From positions 11,279,023 through 11,343,022 of the forward strand of contig OY997640.1 in NCBI GenBank assembly GCA_963921795.1: a stretch of DNA of 64,000 nucleotides, written 5' to 3'. A model generated the notes under the pieces. That model did not search any database. It was not told the origin of the DNA and was given only the letters and a program-made list of their open reading frames with translations. This DNA is from Nannobrachium achirus. Its lineage: Eukaryota > Chordata > Actinopteri > Myctophiformes > Myctophidae. Of the stretch, positions 11,830 through 22,577 are shown one piece after another. Within the stretch, counting starts at the first letter, position 1; each line of letters starts with the position of its first letter. The position numbers and the translations under genes are program-made.

Positions 11830-12716
11830 CTGGGCAAGGCAATAGAGAGGTGTTTGTTATCTTCATATGAAAACAAAGCCCTTTTTTGCTTTACATTGTC
11901 ATGTAACACAATGAATAAATTAATGAATATGTTTAGAACAGGGGTCTTCAATGTTTTCAGGCCAAGGACCCCTTAGCTGAGAGAGAGATGAAGCAGGGAC
12001 CCCCAGATTCCATGTAGTTTCATCGTTTGACAGCACAATCATCAGTGTGTTTTGGATTCATGTCAATTTGAGTTTTCAGATATTTAACTACTTGAACTGT
12101 GGGGCCGCGGACCGTATGTTGACAAACAATCACTGTGTACACAAGCGCGTGTGTCGCTTACCTTAGCATTTTAAAGCGACGCGTCTTGTGTTTAAAAAAG
12201 CACAAATCATTCAATTGTAGCATTCAAACTCACAACGCTTAAAAAAAATAAAACATTCAGTAATTGGGTCTTATGATCAAAAATAAGAACATTATAATGG
12301 TGTGTAAAATATAAGATCTAAAATTAGTCACGGACACATTTGTCTGTGTATGGACATATTGATGACCTCTGGATCAAAGTGATAGGGATGAACACCATGT
12401 CACCATGTAAAATTTGCTCCTTGTTTTATTTCAAGAATTGCTTTTAACACATTTAAATGCAATGCATATAGAGAGAGTATGAGAGAGAGACAAAGAGGGA
12501 GTAGAGAAGGAAGCAGAGCAGGTGTGTAAAAGAGCTTGAACTTTCACCAGATGTGTTCTCCCTCCTTGCATCTACAAATATCATATATGACGATTACAGT
12601 CATATATGATAGTCATTTAAGCATTAATTGGGTATGGGCATAATAAGCTTCGGCTTCAGCCCAAACCTTTTCGGTCAATAGTTGGATCGGATCGGGGTGA
12701 ACGTGACACTACTTAC

Positions 12717-12797
12717 TTCAGATCCACGGAGTCCAGCAGGGCCGGTGGCACCGGGCTTGCCAGTGGAACCTCTTTTGCCCTGAGGTCCGGAGTGTCC
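12717..12797 (-). CDS. 81-bp collagen Gly-X-Y exon, copy 3 (intact)
   Basis: All nine triplets begin with glycine (GHS GPQ GKR GST GKP GAT GPA GLR GSE). The exon has a good acceptor (polypyrimidine-like tract then GCCCAG) and a consensus donor GTAAGT. Length is 81 bp and phase is 0/0. Nine consecutive Gly at every third residue is very unlikely by chance, so this is the true frame even though a second frame is also open. The product would be a segment of collagen triple helix. It sits in a near-identical 968-bp duplicate, so it could be an alternative or redundant exon. Confidence 0.7.
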
Positions 12798-13152
12798 CTG
12801 GGCAAGGCAATAGAGAGGTGTTTGTTATCTTCATATGAAAACAAAGCCCTTTTTTGCTTTACATTGTCATGTAACACAATGAATAAATTAATTAATATGT
12901 TTAGAACAGGGGTCTTCAATGTTTTCAGGCCAAGGACCCCTTAGCTGAGAGAGAGATGAAGCAGGGACCCCCAGATTCCATGTAGTTTCATCGTTTGACA
13001 GCACAATCATCAGTGTACTTTGGATTCATGTCCAAACCTTTTCGGTCAATAGTTGCTGCCTGTATTCTGTATGTGCAACTGTTTTGTAAAATCATGACGA
13101 GATAAATAAACTAAGTAAATAACTAATTTACTTATTATTCATGGTTACTCAC

Positions 13153-13196
13153 AATTGGATCAGCTCTTCTGGGCATACGACGGTGCCCGCCAGCAC
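13153..13196 (-). pseudogene. Degenerate collagen-like exon relic, copy 1
   Basis: Bounded by acceptor ACAAG and donor GTGAGT, 44 bp. Read from the G before the splice point it gives GAG GHR RMP RRA DPI. In the last three triplets the first residue is one base away from glycine, which suggests a decayed Gly-X-Y exon. The exon's own phase-0 frame reads VLAGTVVCPEELIQL and stops. The copy at 18747-18805 retains GPE GRA triplets. Confidence 0.4.
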
Positions 13197-13469
13197 CTTG
13201 TAGGAGACACACACCAACAGACATTAGCAGATGATCACAGTAAAAAAAAAAAAGAAAAAAAAAACTGAGGGGGGTTATTTTTTAAGTCCTTTATATTTTG
13301 CCGTACAATGAATAGCAAAAATAGCCGATCTTCAATATCTCATCGGGATGCAATAAGTCATGAGCTTGCAGCTGCGCTATTTTTTCATTTTTATTTTTTA
13401 ATAAGACAGACAATGCCAAAGGTTAATTTAGTAGGAAGACTTTGCAAAAATGTTTACTTTCAGGATTTT

Positions 13470-13945
13470 TTTGGTCATCAGCCAAAAGAGGAACTTCTTT
13501 TTGAATGCAAGATTAGAAATCCTAATACTTACCATAGGTCCACGAAGCACCAGTTTCTCTGTTGCCATCAGGGCCAGGGGCTCCCAGTCCCTATACAAAG
13601 GAAGACAGGCAAACAATGACTTACAGTGCCTTGCGAAAGTATTCACCCCCCTTCACGTTTTTCACATTTTATGTTACAGCCTTATTCAAAATGTTATGGA
13701 ATATATATATATATATATATATTTACTCGATTTTCCGCACTATACCCCATAATGACAAAATAAAAACTTTTTTTTTAGATGTTTTGCAATGTACACACTC
13801 CACACAGTCGAGTCATGTGAGGAGGAGTCATAATAGGAAAAAAGAAAAGCCATGTGTCAAATATGCGACCAGCACATGGCATTCCACGGTGGCACAACTA
13901 ATCTGAGTGCTCATTTAATATATGTAACTATGAACACCAGTAAGA
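13470..13945. repeat. Duplicated segment with collagen-like exon and MITE (copy 2)
   Basis: This is the second copy of 10320-10835. The nested element beginning CAGTGCCTTGCGAAAGTATT at 13626 is better preserved here, and its (TA)n run is shorter (13702-13722), showing microsatellite length change since duplication. Confidence 0.75.
13533..13590 (-). pseudogene. Collagen-like exon relic, copy 2
   Basis: Acceptor TATAG and donor GTAAGT enclose 58 bp. The first frame reads GLGAPGPDGNRETGASWTY: the GAP GPD GNR triplets are collagen-like, then register is lost, as if a GGA codon had dropped out and a base been gained near GCTTCG. A frame two bases on (DWEPLALMATEKLVLRGPM) is also open. I favour a decayed collagen exon because of its neighbours. 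Confidence 0.5.
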
Positions 13946-14803
13946 CTCCCTAATCGGGAGATAAGCGACCGTAGGTGGCTTATCTCCACAAATAGGGCAA
14001 AAATGTGTTTTTCCAAAATCTTCCTGATCCATGTTGATGACATGAGTGTAGACATGCTGTGTAGTGATATTCGTGATTTTAGGGCAAAAACTGTAGGAGC
14101 AGTGTCCAAAAATGTGTTTTAAAAATCGGCCTGAAGGTGGCGCTACAATAGGGCCATGTGAGAGGGGTGGGGTCTCCGCGTTGCCTTGGCGGACGAATAG
14201 GTACCGGCCCCGGCTCTCCCGGACGCTCCTAGCCCGAGTTATGGCATTTTATGTGCGCTGCAGTGGCAGGGGGTCCTCCACTGGGGGCGCCACCACTTTT
14301 GCATCCGTTCTGGAGCACCAGGAGTCGGTGGTCCCCGGGAATTCCCCGTGAGCAGCCCCGTTGGGGTGGTCATTTGGTCATTTTTGCACATTTGGTCATT
14401 TTTTACATCTGGGGGTCCCCCAGGGACCTGGGGGTCCCTGGGGGTCCGGGGGTCCTTGGAGGTTGTAGTTTGGCAGGCAAGGAGTGTGTGTGTAAAATCT
14501 GGCATGGATCAGGTCAACGGGTGCGGAGATATAAGCAGGGAAAAAGTGTGACGTGTGACGTGTGAGCACATTTGGTCATTTTTTACATCTGGGGGTCCCC
14601 CAGGGACCTGGGGGTCCCTGGGGCTCCGGGGGTCCTTGGAGGTTGTAGTTTGGCAGTCAAGGAGTGTGTGTGCAAAATTTGGCATGGATGGGAGCAACGG
14701 TTGTGGAGATATGAGCAGGGCAAAAGTGTGACGGACTCACTGACTCACTCACAGACAGCCGGTGGAGGTTTTGGTAGTAAATGCGACCTACGGTCGCAAC
14801 TAA
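13936..14803 (+). mobile_element. Family B element, copy 1
   Basis: The element starts ACCAGTAAGACTCCC, followed by two palindromes (CTCCCTAATCGGGAG, then GGAGATAAGCGACC with a damaged complement). It ends in GCGACCTACGGTCGC. The interior is non-coding, with a GCGCCACC phrase and a directly repeated 180-bp unit (14401 and 14581 align exactly) rich in GGGGGTCC. Copies with the same start and end occur at 22578-23435, 37467-39045 and, inverted, 49119-50193. The transposon class is unknown. Confidence 0.7.
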
Positions 14804-14863
14804 TTAGAAGTATTGCCGGCCGGGTGCAGGCTGCTGCGCACAGATTAAAACCTGTTAACAGTC

Positions 14864-14898
14864 GTGGAACCTCTCTTGCCCTGAGGTCCGGAGTGTCC
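14864..14898 (-). pseudogene. 81-bp collagen exon, truncated copy 4
   Basis: It carries the same 35-bp remnant and the same replacement sequence as the copy at 10885-10919, including 'gccggccgggtgcaggctgc'. The two broken copies therefore descend from one rearranged ancestor that was later duplicated. Confidence 0.75.
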
Positions 14899-15099
14899 CT
14901 GGGCAAGGCAATAGAGAGGTGTTTGTTATCTTCATATGAAAACAAAGCCATTTTTGCTTTACATTGTCATGTAACACAATGCATAAATAAATGAATATGT
15001 TTAGAACAGGGGTCTTCAATGTTTTCAGGCCAAGGACCCCTTAGCTGAGAGAGAGATGAAGCGTATTTCCATTGAAGTTTTCCTGTATTTATTGTCTCC

Positions 15100-18000
15100 A
15101 CCAGCCGAAGGCATGGGGGAGAGTATGTTTGTCCCCACCAGCCGAAGGCATGGGGGAGAGTATGTTTTCCCCTCCGTCCGTCCGTGTGTCCGTGTGTCCG
15201 TGCGTCCGTCCGTCCGTGCGTCCTCGCAGTTTGTGTGCAGCTAATCTCAGTCGCCGTTGGCCCGGTCGCTGCCAAAGTGAGCACATACATTCTCTGGATG
15301 CCAATCTAGAACCTCTGCCCTAAATTTTTCAAATGGGCTTTTTCTAGCGCCACCTAGTGGCCAATGTTCGCAAGACACATTTCTGTGCACTACTCTTACA
15401 GATTTTGTCCAAAAATCCTACAAATCGGTAGGCAGTATCTCGACAGTCTTGTGATCGACACAGATCTGTCCGATTTTTCATATTCCATCCTGATTGGCTA
15501 AGATTGGCTTCCAAAGTTTGTAGGATTGAGCCGTTTGGAACAAAATGCCTCAAATCCCAAAAGCAAAGTGCAATTATCATGAAATCGCGCACAAATGTTC
15601 CCACTAGGTCGAAAAAGAAATGCCACTTAACATTTTTGAAATCAGCCTTATGGTGGCGCTATAACAGGCCGATTTGTGGTTTTACCTATAACTCCATCGA
15701 TCAGTTTCAAACTTTGTAAGCGCATTCCCTAGAGGCTAAGGATAAACCTTTGCCCTGCATTTTTCACATCAGCCTTTTATAGCGCCACCTTTGGGCCGAC
15801 TTATGTAAAACACATTTTTGGATATTACTCCTTGAGATTTTATCCAAAGATCACGCAAATCGGTACACAGTGTCTCTATAGTCATGTGATCAAGTCCGAT
15901 CCGTCTGTATTTCATATTCCATCCTGATTGGCTAATATTGGCTTCCAAAGCTTGCAGGATTGCTCCGTTTTTGAACAAAATGCCTCAAATCATCAACGCA
16001 GCTTGCGATTACCGTGAAATTTGCCACACATATTCCCACTAGGTCAAGGAACAAATGCTACCTTTTTCACATTGGCCTGTTATAGCGCCACCAGCAGGTA
16101 GACTTTAGCAAAACTAATTTTTGGAACACAATGCTTCAAATCATGCATGCAGCATCAGATTGCCATGAAAGATCTAAGGTGAAGAACATATGCCACCCTT
16201 TTTACATTGGCCTATTATACAGTAGCACCACCAGGACGCACGGCCTGGTGGAGACCTGTGCTCAGAAGAGCACTGCTTCTAGTTTCCCCTTTGTCCGTCC
16301 GTGTGTCCGTGCGTGCGTGCGTCCGTCCGTCCGTCCGTGTGTGTGTGTGTCCTCGCAGTTTGTGTGCAGCTAATCTCAGTCGCCGTTGGCCCGGTCGCTG
16401 CCAAAGTGAGCACACACATTCCCTGGATGCCAATCTAGAACCTCTGCCCTAAATTTTTCAAATGGGCTTTTTCTAGCGCCACCTAGTGGCCGATGTTCGC
16501 AAAACACATTTCTGTGCACTACTCTTACAGATTTTGTCCAAAAATCCTACAAATTGGTAGGCAATATCTCGACAGTCATGTGATCGACACGGATCTGTCC
16601 GATTTTTCATATTCCATCCTGATTGGCTAAGATTGGCTTCCAAAGTTTGTAGGATTGAGCTGTTTTGAACAAAATGCCTCAAATCACAAACGCAAAGCGC
16701 AATTATCATGAAATCGCGCACACACGTTCCCACTAGGCCGAGGAAGAAATGCCACTTAATTTTTTTTAAATCAGCCTCATGGTGGCGCTATAACAGGCCG
16801 ATTTGTGGTTTTACCTATAACTCCACCGATCAGTTTCAAACTTTGTACGCGCACTCCCTAGAGGCTAAGGATAAACCTTTGCCCTGCATTTTTCACATCA
16901 GCCTTTTATAGCGCCACCTTTGGGCCGACTTATGTAAAACACATTTTTGGATATTACTCCTTGAGATTTTATCCAAAGATCACGCAAATCGGTACACAGT
17001 GTCTCTATAGTCATGTGATCAAGTCCGATCCGTCTGTATTTCATATTCCATCCTGATTGGCTAATATTGGCTTCCAAAGCTTGCAGGATTGCTCCGTTTT
17101 TGAACAAAATGCCTCAAATCATCAACGCAGCTTGTGATTACCGTGAAATTTGCCACACATATTCCCACTAGGTCAAGGAACAAATGCTACCTTTTTCACA
17201 TTGGCCTGTTATAGCGCCACCAGCAGGTAGACTTTAGCAAAACTAATTTTTGGAACACAATGCTTCAAATCATGCATGCAGCATCAGATTGCCATGAAAG
17301 ATCTAAGGTGAAGAACATATGCCACCCTTTTTACATTGGCCTATTATACAGTAGCACCACCAGGACGCACAGCCTGGTGGAGACCTGTGCTCAGAAGAGC
17401 ACTGCTTCTAGTTTCCCCTTTGTCCGTCCGTGTGTCCGTGCGTGCGTGCGTCCGTCCGTCCGTCCGTCCGTGTGTGTGTGTGTCCTCGCAGTTTGTGTGC
17501 AGCTAATCTCAGTCGCCGTTGGCCCGGTCGCTGCCAAAGTGAGCACACACATTCCCTGGATGCCAATCTAGAACCTCTGCCCTAAATTTTTCAAATGGGC
17601 TTTTTCTAGCGCCACCTAGTGGCCGATGTTCGCAAAACACATTTCTGTGCACTACTCTTACAGATTTTGTCCAAAAATCCTACAAATTGGTAATATCTCG
17701 ACAGTCATGTGATCGACACGGATCTGTCCGATTTTTCATATTCCATCCTGATTGGCTAAGATTGGCTTCCAAAGTTTGTAGGATTGAGCTGTTTTGAACA
17801 AAATGCCTCAAATCACAAACGCAAAGCGCAATTATCATGAAATCGCGCACACACGTTCCCACTAGGCCGAGGAAGAAATGCCACTTAATTTTTTTTAAAT
17901 CAGCCTCATGGTGGCGCTATAACAGGCCGATTTGTGGTTTTACCTATAACTCCACCGATCAGTTTCAAACTTTGTACGCGCACTAAGGATAAACCTTTGC

Positions 18001-18530
18001 CCTGCATTTTTCACATCAGCCTTTTATAGCGCCACCTTTGGGCCGACTTATGTAAAACACATTTTTGGATATTACTCCTTCAGATTTTCTCCAAAAATAA
18101 CACAAATCGGTACACAGTATCTCTATAGTCATGTGATCAAGTCTGATCCGTCTGATATTTCATATTCCATCCTGATTGGCTAATATTAGCTTCCAAGGTT
18201 TGCAGGATTGCACCGTTTTTGAACAAAATGCCTCAAATCATCAACGCAGCTTGCGATTACCATGAAATTTGCCACACATATTCCCACTATGTCAAGGAAC
18301 AAATGCTACCCTTTTCACATTGGCCTGTTATAGCGCCACCAGCAGGTAGACTTTAGCAAAACACATTTTTGAAACAATGCTTCAAATCATGCATGCATCG
18401 TCCGATTGCCATGAAAGGTCTAAGGTGAAGAACATATGCCACCCTTTTTACATTGGCCTATTATACAGTAGCACCACCAGGACGCACAGCCTGGTGGAGA
18501 CCTGTGCTCGGAAGAGCACTGCTTCTAGTT
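15100..18530. repeat. Tandem array, unit about 1.13 kb, three copies
   Basis: Landmarks such as 'gacctgtgctc(a/g)gaagagcactg' recur at 16252, 17381 and 18501 (periods 1129 and 1120 bp). The leading (GTCC)n/(GTGT)n block recurs at about 15163, 16290 and 17420. Each unit contains several TTATAGCGCCACC words and 'catattccatcctgattgg'. The third unit has small internal deletions (for example near 17690 and 17985). Many dispersed relatives exist elsewhere in the window. Open frames inside reach only about 107 codons and shift between units, so the array is non-coding. Confidence 0.85.
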
Positions 18531-18746
18531 TATTTTCTATCTTGAATCCTGAATGTTGAATCTTCAGCATGTACATTGCACACTGCTATTGCCATTATGA
18601 TATTTTGGACACATTAGCGGTTTGTGCCGCAATGTGCATAAAAAACTCTTAAGTCCAATATATTTCGCCGTACAACAAATAGCAAAAATCAGGATGCAAT
18701 AAGTCATGAGCTTGCAGATCAGCAATTTTTTTATTTAAAACATTAC

Positions 18747-18805
18747 CTAAGTTGAGTTTTGAGCTCTTCCCTCGGGTCCGGGCATACAACGGCATCTGCC
18801 AGCAC
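18747..18805 (-). pseudogene. Degenerate collagen-like exon relic, copy 2
   Basis: Acceptor ACAAG and donor GTAATG bound 59 bp. The Gly-register frame includes MP GPE GRA; the phase-0 frame reads VLADAVVCPDPREELKTQL and is open. It is homologous to 13153-13196, which lacks a stretch here. It lies about 120 bp downstream, in the minus direction, of the intact 81-bp exon at 18925, matching the order at 12.7-13.2 kb only partly, so exon order has been rearranged. Confidence 0.4.
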
Positions 18806-18924
18806 CTTGTGGGAGACACACACCAACAGACATCAGCAGATGATCACAGTCACACAAAATTAATGGTATGAATAGACAGTTGTTTACGGTCCGGATGGAT
18901 CGGGATGAACGTGGCACTACTTAC

Positions 18925-19005
18925 TTCAGATCCACGGAGTCCAGCAGGGCCGGTGGCACCGGGCTTGCCAGTGGAACCTCTCTTGCCCTGAGGTCCGGAG
19001 TGTCC
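18925..19005 (-). CDS. 81-bp collagen Gly-X-Y exon, copy 5 (intact)
   Basis: Same exon as 12717-12797: nine glycine-led triplets, acceptor GCCCAG, donor GTAAGT, phase 0/0. The flanking sequence on both sides is also shared with the 968-bp units, so the duplicated segment extends beyond the exon. Because two copies 6 kb apart both keep every glycine, selection or very recent duplication is implied. The parent collagen type cannot be assigned from 27 residues. Confidence 0.7.
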
Positions 19006-19106
19006 CTGGGCAAGGCAATAGAGAGGTGTTTGTTATCTTCATATGAAAACAAAGCCCTGTTTGCTTTACATTGTCATGTAAAACAATGAATAAATTAATG
19101 AATATG

Positions 19107-19590
19107 TTTAGAACAGGGGTCTTCAACGTTTTCAGGCCAAGGACCCCTTAGCTGAGAGAGAGATGAAGCAGGGACCCCCAGATTCCATGTAGTTTCAACG
19201 TTTGACAGCACAATCATCAGTGTATTTTGGATTCATGTCAATTTGTGTTTTCAGATATTTAACTACTTGAACCGTCAATATACTAGGTAATAAACTTGAC
19301 CTTTCACTCTGTTAGTCTGCTCTTTTTTCCCCTCTACATCAAACCTCTTTAGAACAGGGATCTTCAACATTTTCAGGCCAAGGACCCCTTAGCTGAGAGA
19401 GAAATGAAGCAGGGACACCCAGATTCCATGTAGTTTTATCGTTTGACAGCACAATCATCAGTGTATTTTGGATTCATGTCAATTTGTGTTTTCAGATATT
19501 TAACCACTTGAACCGTCAATATGTAATAGGTAATACATTTGACCTTTCACTCTGTTAGTCTGGTCTTTTTTCCCCTCTACACCAAGGGCT
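19107..19590. repeat. GGGGTCTTCAAC repeat family, two tandem copies
   Basis: 'Agaacagg(g/g)(g/a)tcttcaac' at about 19109 recurs at 19350 (period about 241 bp), each followed by 'ggccaaggaccccttagctg' and 'gaagcagggac(c/a)ccc'. The family is seen elsewhere at 11937, 12906, 15007, 33903, 41314, 48840, 51468 and 55221. Confidence 0.85.
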
Positions 19591-19656
19591 CTATTATAAA
19601 GGCGCAAAATACCGGGCGCGCTGAGGAGAACGTTTTTGACGCATGAATATAGGTTA

Positions 19657-20135
19657 TTAAAGTGATCCCTGGCTAATACGACAAATATGCCTTAATACAT
19701 TATAATTGTCCTCTATAACTGCAAAGTAAAATTTAAAAAACCTTAAATATTTTATTTCTTCTAGAAATAGCTAATCTTTAACTTAACAGGGTCGCAATTG
19801 ATGATGTCATAAATGTCATGTGTGATCTATCCCTATGGAATTTATGGCATGCATGTGAAAATAAAAACAAACTTAATATTTCCTATGGTTAACATCAAAT
19901 CAATATTTCAAATGTGTTTTTTGCACATGCATGCCGTAAATTCCATAGGGATAGATCACACATGACATTTATGACATCATCAACTTGCGACAGGCATTTC
20001 CCCTATTGAGTGAAAGATTCGTTATTTCTAGGAGAAATAAAAAATTTAAGGTGTTTTTAATTTTACATTGTAGTTATAGAGGACTATTATAATGTATTAA
20101 GGCATATTTGTCGTATTAGCCAGGGATCACTTTAA
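19657..20135. mobile_element. Foldback MITE with TTAA flanks
   Basis: TTAA at 19657 and 20132 brackets ends AGTGATCCCTGGCTAATACG and their exact reverse complement. The inverted arms continue for roughly 200 bp each ('ctatccctatgga' faces 'tccatagggatag'), leaving a short centre near 19890. No ORF is present. TTAA target preference suggests mobilisation by a piggyBac-type transposase. It sits inside another repeat starting near 19597 (GGCGCAAAATACCGG). Confidence 0.85.
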
Positions 20136-20545
20136 GACATTTGCGCTGTTGCTAATTGTGCTCTCAGCGCCTGAAAAATTTGTCATGGGCGTGCTTGGCC
20201 CTTAATTTATTCAAACCAATCAGCGTAGTGCCTGCTATCCCCTTTAAAAGCGGAAGCGCCTACTACACCGACAAAAACATCAAACATGTGGCATTATCTT
20301 GTTCGCCTACACCATGGCACAGAGTGGTCAAGTTCAAAGGGGCGAAGGCGCTCGTGTCATCTTTGCACAGACAAATGGACAGAAATGTAGGCCTATAAAT
20401 AATTCTCCCTTGGAGTGTCCATGTTTTCTTTGCTTATTCACATATCAATGATATCACCCTTGCAAATCACTCTGGATAATAAGCCTTAAGATCTGTTTAA
20501 TTAGAACCGAAATTGATCAAGAGAAAAAAAAAGGCGAGAGAGAGT

Positions 20546-20604
20546 TGTGTGTGTGTGCGCGTGCGTGCGTGTGTGTGTGTGTGTGTGTGTGTGTTTGTGT
20601 GCGT

Positions 20605-20695
<91 letters not shown>
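20546..20695. repeat. (GT)n microsatellite
   Basis: Imperfect first half with GC interruptions, then an uninterrupted GT run to 20695. All three overlapping long open frames here are repeat artefacts. Confidence 0.97.
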
Positions 20696-20697
<2 letters not shown>

Positions 20698-20943
20698 ATT
20701 AGAGGTCTTAGACCCCGAAATGACCCCGAAAGCAATCAATCAATGTGTGTGTGCGCTGGCTCTGATCACGATGACATTTGTGCTGCGTTCAACAGCGGGG
20801 AAAAAGCCTTCAATGCGTATCACTCCAAGGCAATGCAGGCTGCTGCCAGCAATGGTGGGGTCTCTCGGAACCTCGGAAATAAATGGATTTCAGAACAAAT
20901 GTCACAGGTTATGGTTTGTAAAAAAATAAAGAAAGTCGTTTAC

Positions 20944-21006
20944 CTCGACGGAAGCCTCCCTACTGTCCCCTGCCTCCTCTTCCTCCATTTTCCCCATCTC
21001 CAAATC
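20944..21006 (-). pseudogene. Exon-like segment paralogous to 23769-23839
   Basis: Acceptor TTCCCAG and donor GTAAAC enclose 63 bp on the minus strand. In phase 0 it is open and very acidic ([15 protein letters not shown] at its end). In phase 1 it reads glycine-rich [15 protein letters not shown] and then hits a stop. The GGRGGRGQ stretch is shared in the same phase with the exon at 23769, which stays open. This copy therefore looks like a duplicated exon that has lost its original frame. Confidence 0.4.
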
Positions 21007-21108
21007 CTGGGAAGGATCCTCTTCCTTAATGACCACCATCTCAAAATCCTGGGAAGGATCCTCTTTCTTAATGACCACCATCTCAAAATCCTGGGAAGAA
21101 TAAATAAT
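21001..21108 (-). repeat. 42-bp in-frame tandem repeat at an exon border
   Basis: The unit recurs at a 42-bp period (AATCCTGGGAAG at 21003, 21045 and 21087), two and a half copies. On the minus strand it reads [14 protein letters not shown]. Each unit re-creates the TCCCAG splice acceptor, so the region offers three successive candidate acceptors. Confidence 0.8.
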
Positions 21109-21445
21109 TGCGACCAAAGGTCGTAATTATGTGAAACCTGAAACGGCACATGCTGACTCCGTCCGTCCATGTATGGGCATAAAAGGGTATGATGTCAGAT
21201 GTCATAGACATCATAGGACTTTCACATTACGAATAACATAAGCATGTTTGGGCTCTCACAGCATATTTCCATATACAGTACATGGATCTTCATATATTTG
21301 GGTACCAGGCCATTCCCAGAGGATATCCTGTTAGGGGAACCACACTAAAATAATCTTGTTTATGCCCATATACTGTTGTGTAATCCTGTATGGATATCCC
21401 TGATGTCATCAATATTAAGCCCATATCTGAGAATGCCAATATATA
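21109..21445 (-). repeat. Family B / CArG satellite element fragment
   Basis: It begins with a damaged end palindrome (TTGCGACC...GGTCGTAA), continues with a short GTCCGTCC run, and then carries sequence inverted relative to 290-430. Confidence 0.65.
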
Positions 21446-21589
21446 TAAGTCCTATATTGTATTTTGCCGTACAACAAATAGCAAAACTAACCGATCTTCA
21501 AAATCTCATCGGGATGCAATAAGTCATGAGCTTGCAGATCAGCAATTTTTTCAATTAGAACATATATACATCTAACTATTAAACGACCA

Positions 21590-21830
21590 AATGTCTGTCG
21601 GTCCGTCCCATGAGGACTATAAAAAGGAGATGACTATAAATCTAACTATTAAACGATCAAATGTCTGTCTGTCTGTCTGTCCGTCCATCCATGCCATGAG
21701 GACTATAAAAAGGAGAGGACTATACAATGTCCTCCGTCCGTCCGTCCGTCCGTCCGTCCGTCCGTCCGTCCCATGATATATGAAAAAACACGACCAAATA
21801 TCTGTCTGTCCGTCTGTCCCATGAGGACGG
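21590..21830. repeat. (TCCG/CTGT)n-rich repeats
   Basis: Three partial direct copies of 'tgtctgtc...ccatgaggac' at about 21590, 21660 and 21800, separated by (GTCC)n at about 21731-21770. Non-coding. Confidence 0.8.
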
Positions 21831-22577
21831 CAGTGTCCAGGGACCAGTTAGTGGTTCAGTGTCTTTGCTCAATGCCAATGGAACTTAGACATGACACTGG
21901 GAGGAGACTTTTGATTCCCATGCGACCTCCTGAGACACTGCCACACTAAACTGATCTGATATAACTAGATACTAGATACTTTATGTAGTACTGTATGTAT
22001 CTGTATGTACCGGTATCTAGCATATAAGTGTGTGGATGTGAGTGTGTGTCTATGGGTGTGTCTCAGGTCCTTATACTAAATCCTTGTTTCCCTCACTTCC
22101 TCCTGTGAGGATGCATGGAGTAAACCAGGCAAGGAGAGAGGAAACAAATACATATTTTTTAGAGAAGTGGGACATGAACTCCTCCGAAGCGTCATGCTAA
22201 GTGGTGTCCATTTCTGATGATAACAACACATCTGGCACTTGCCCCCCATAGGGCATGATGTCGGGGCATTATAGTACCAGCTAGAGGGGTGGGTGGTCCT
22301 GGTGGATATAGCCTGTCATAGATGTCTTTTGATTCTGATTTGTGTATCAGTCTTGGTGACTTTCTCCAAATAGTTGTGCGTAAGCCTTGTACACCTTAAT
22401 TGTACAGATTCAAAAATATAAAGTTCTTACCCCAAAAGCCAAAGATGTTACCTGATCATACAGGCTCTTCGTGTTCTGTATTATTCATAATGTCTAATAA
22501 AGAAATGTTTTAATCCCGTCTGTGCCTGAAGCCATTGGCTTCTACCTGCTGCGCTACAACTTCCAGCACGTACCGAT

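Larger units (their letters stand above)
10891..13040. repeat. Tandem duplication unit of about 968 bp
   Basis: The sequence from 11801 recurs at 12769 (period 968 bp) with very few differences. A third, 5'-truncated copy begins at 10891, 910 bp upstream of the second and lacking about 60 bp of the 'gagagagatgaagcaggg' segment. Each unit carries the 81-bp collagen exon and a piece of the GGGGTCTTCAAC repeat family. High identity implies recent duplication. Confidence 0.85.

Noticed and set aside
14790..14812. GCGACC/GGTCGC hairpin followed by CTAA and T, as if family B were a Helitron
   Set aside because: The CTAA word is not kept at 23433 or 49119, so the element seems to end at the hairpin; the class is left open.
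15072..15323. Arg/Ser/Val-rich open frames on both strands
   Set aside because: They translate the GTCC-type runs in the 1.13-kb tandem array and differ between units.
20513..21126. 193-codon open frame on the plus strand
   Set aside because: Half is the (GT)n repeat and the rest is antisense to the exon-like segment at 20944.
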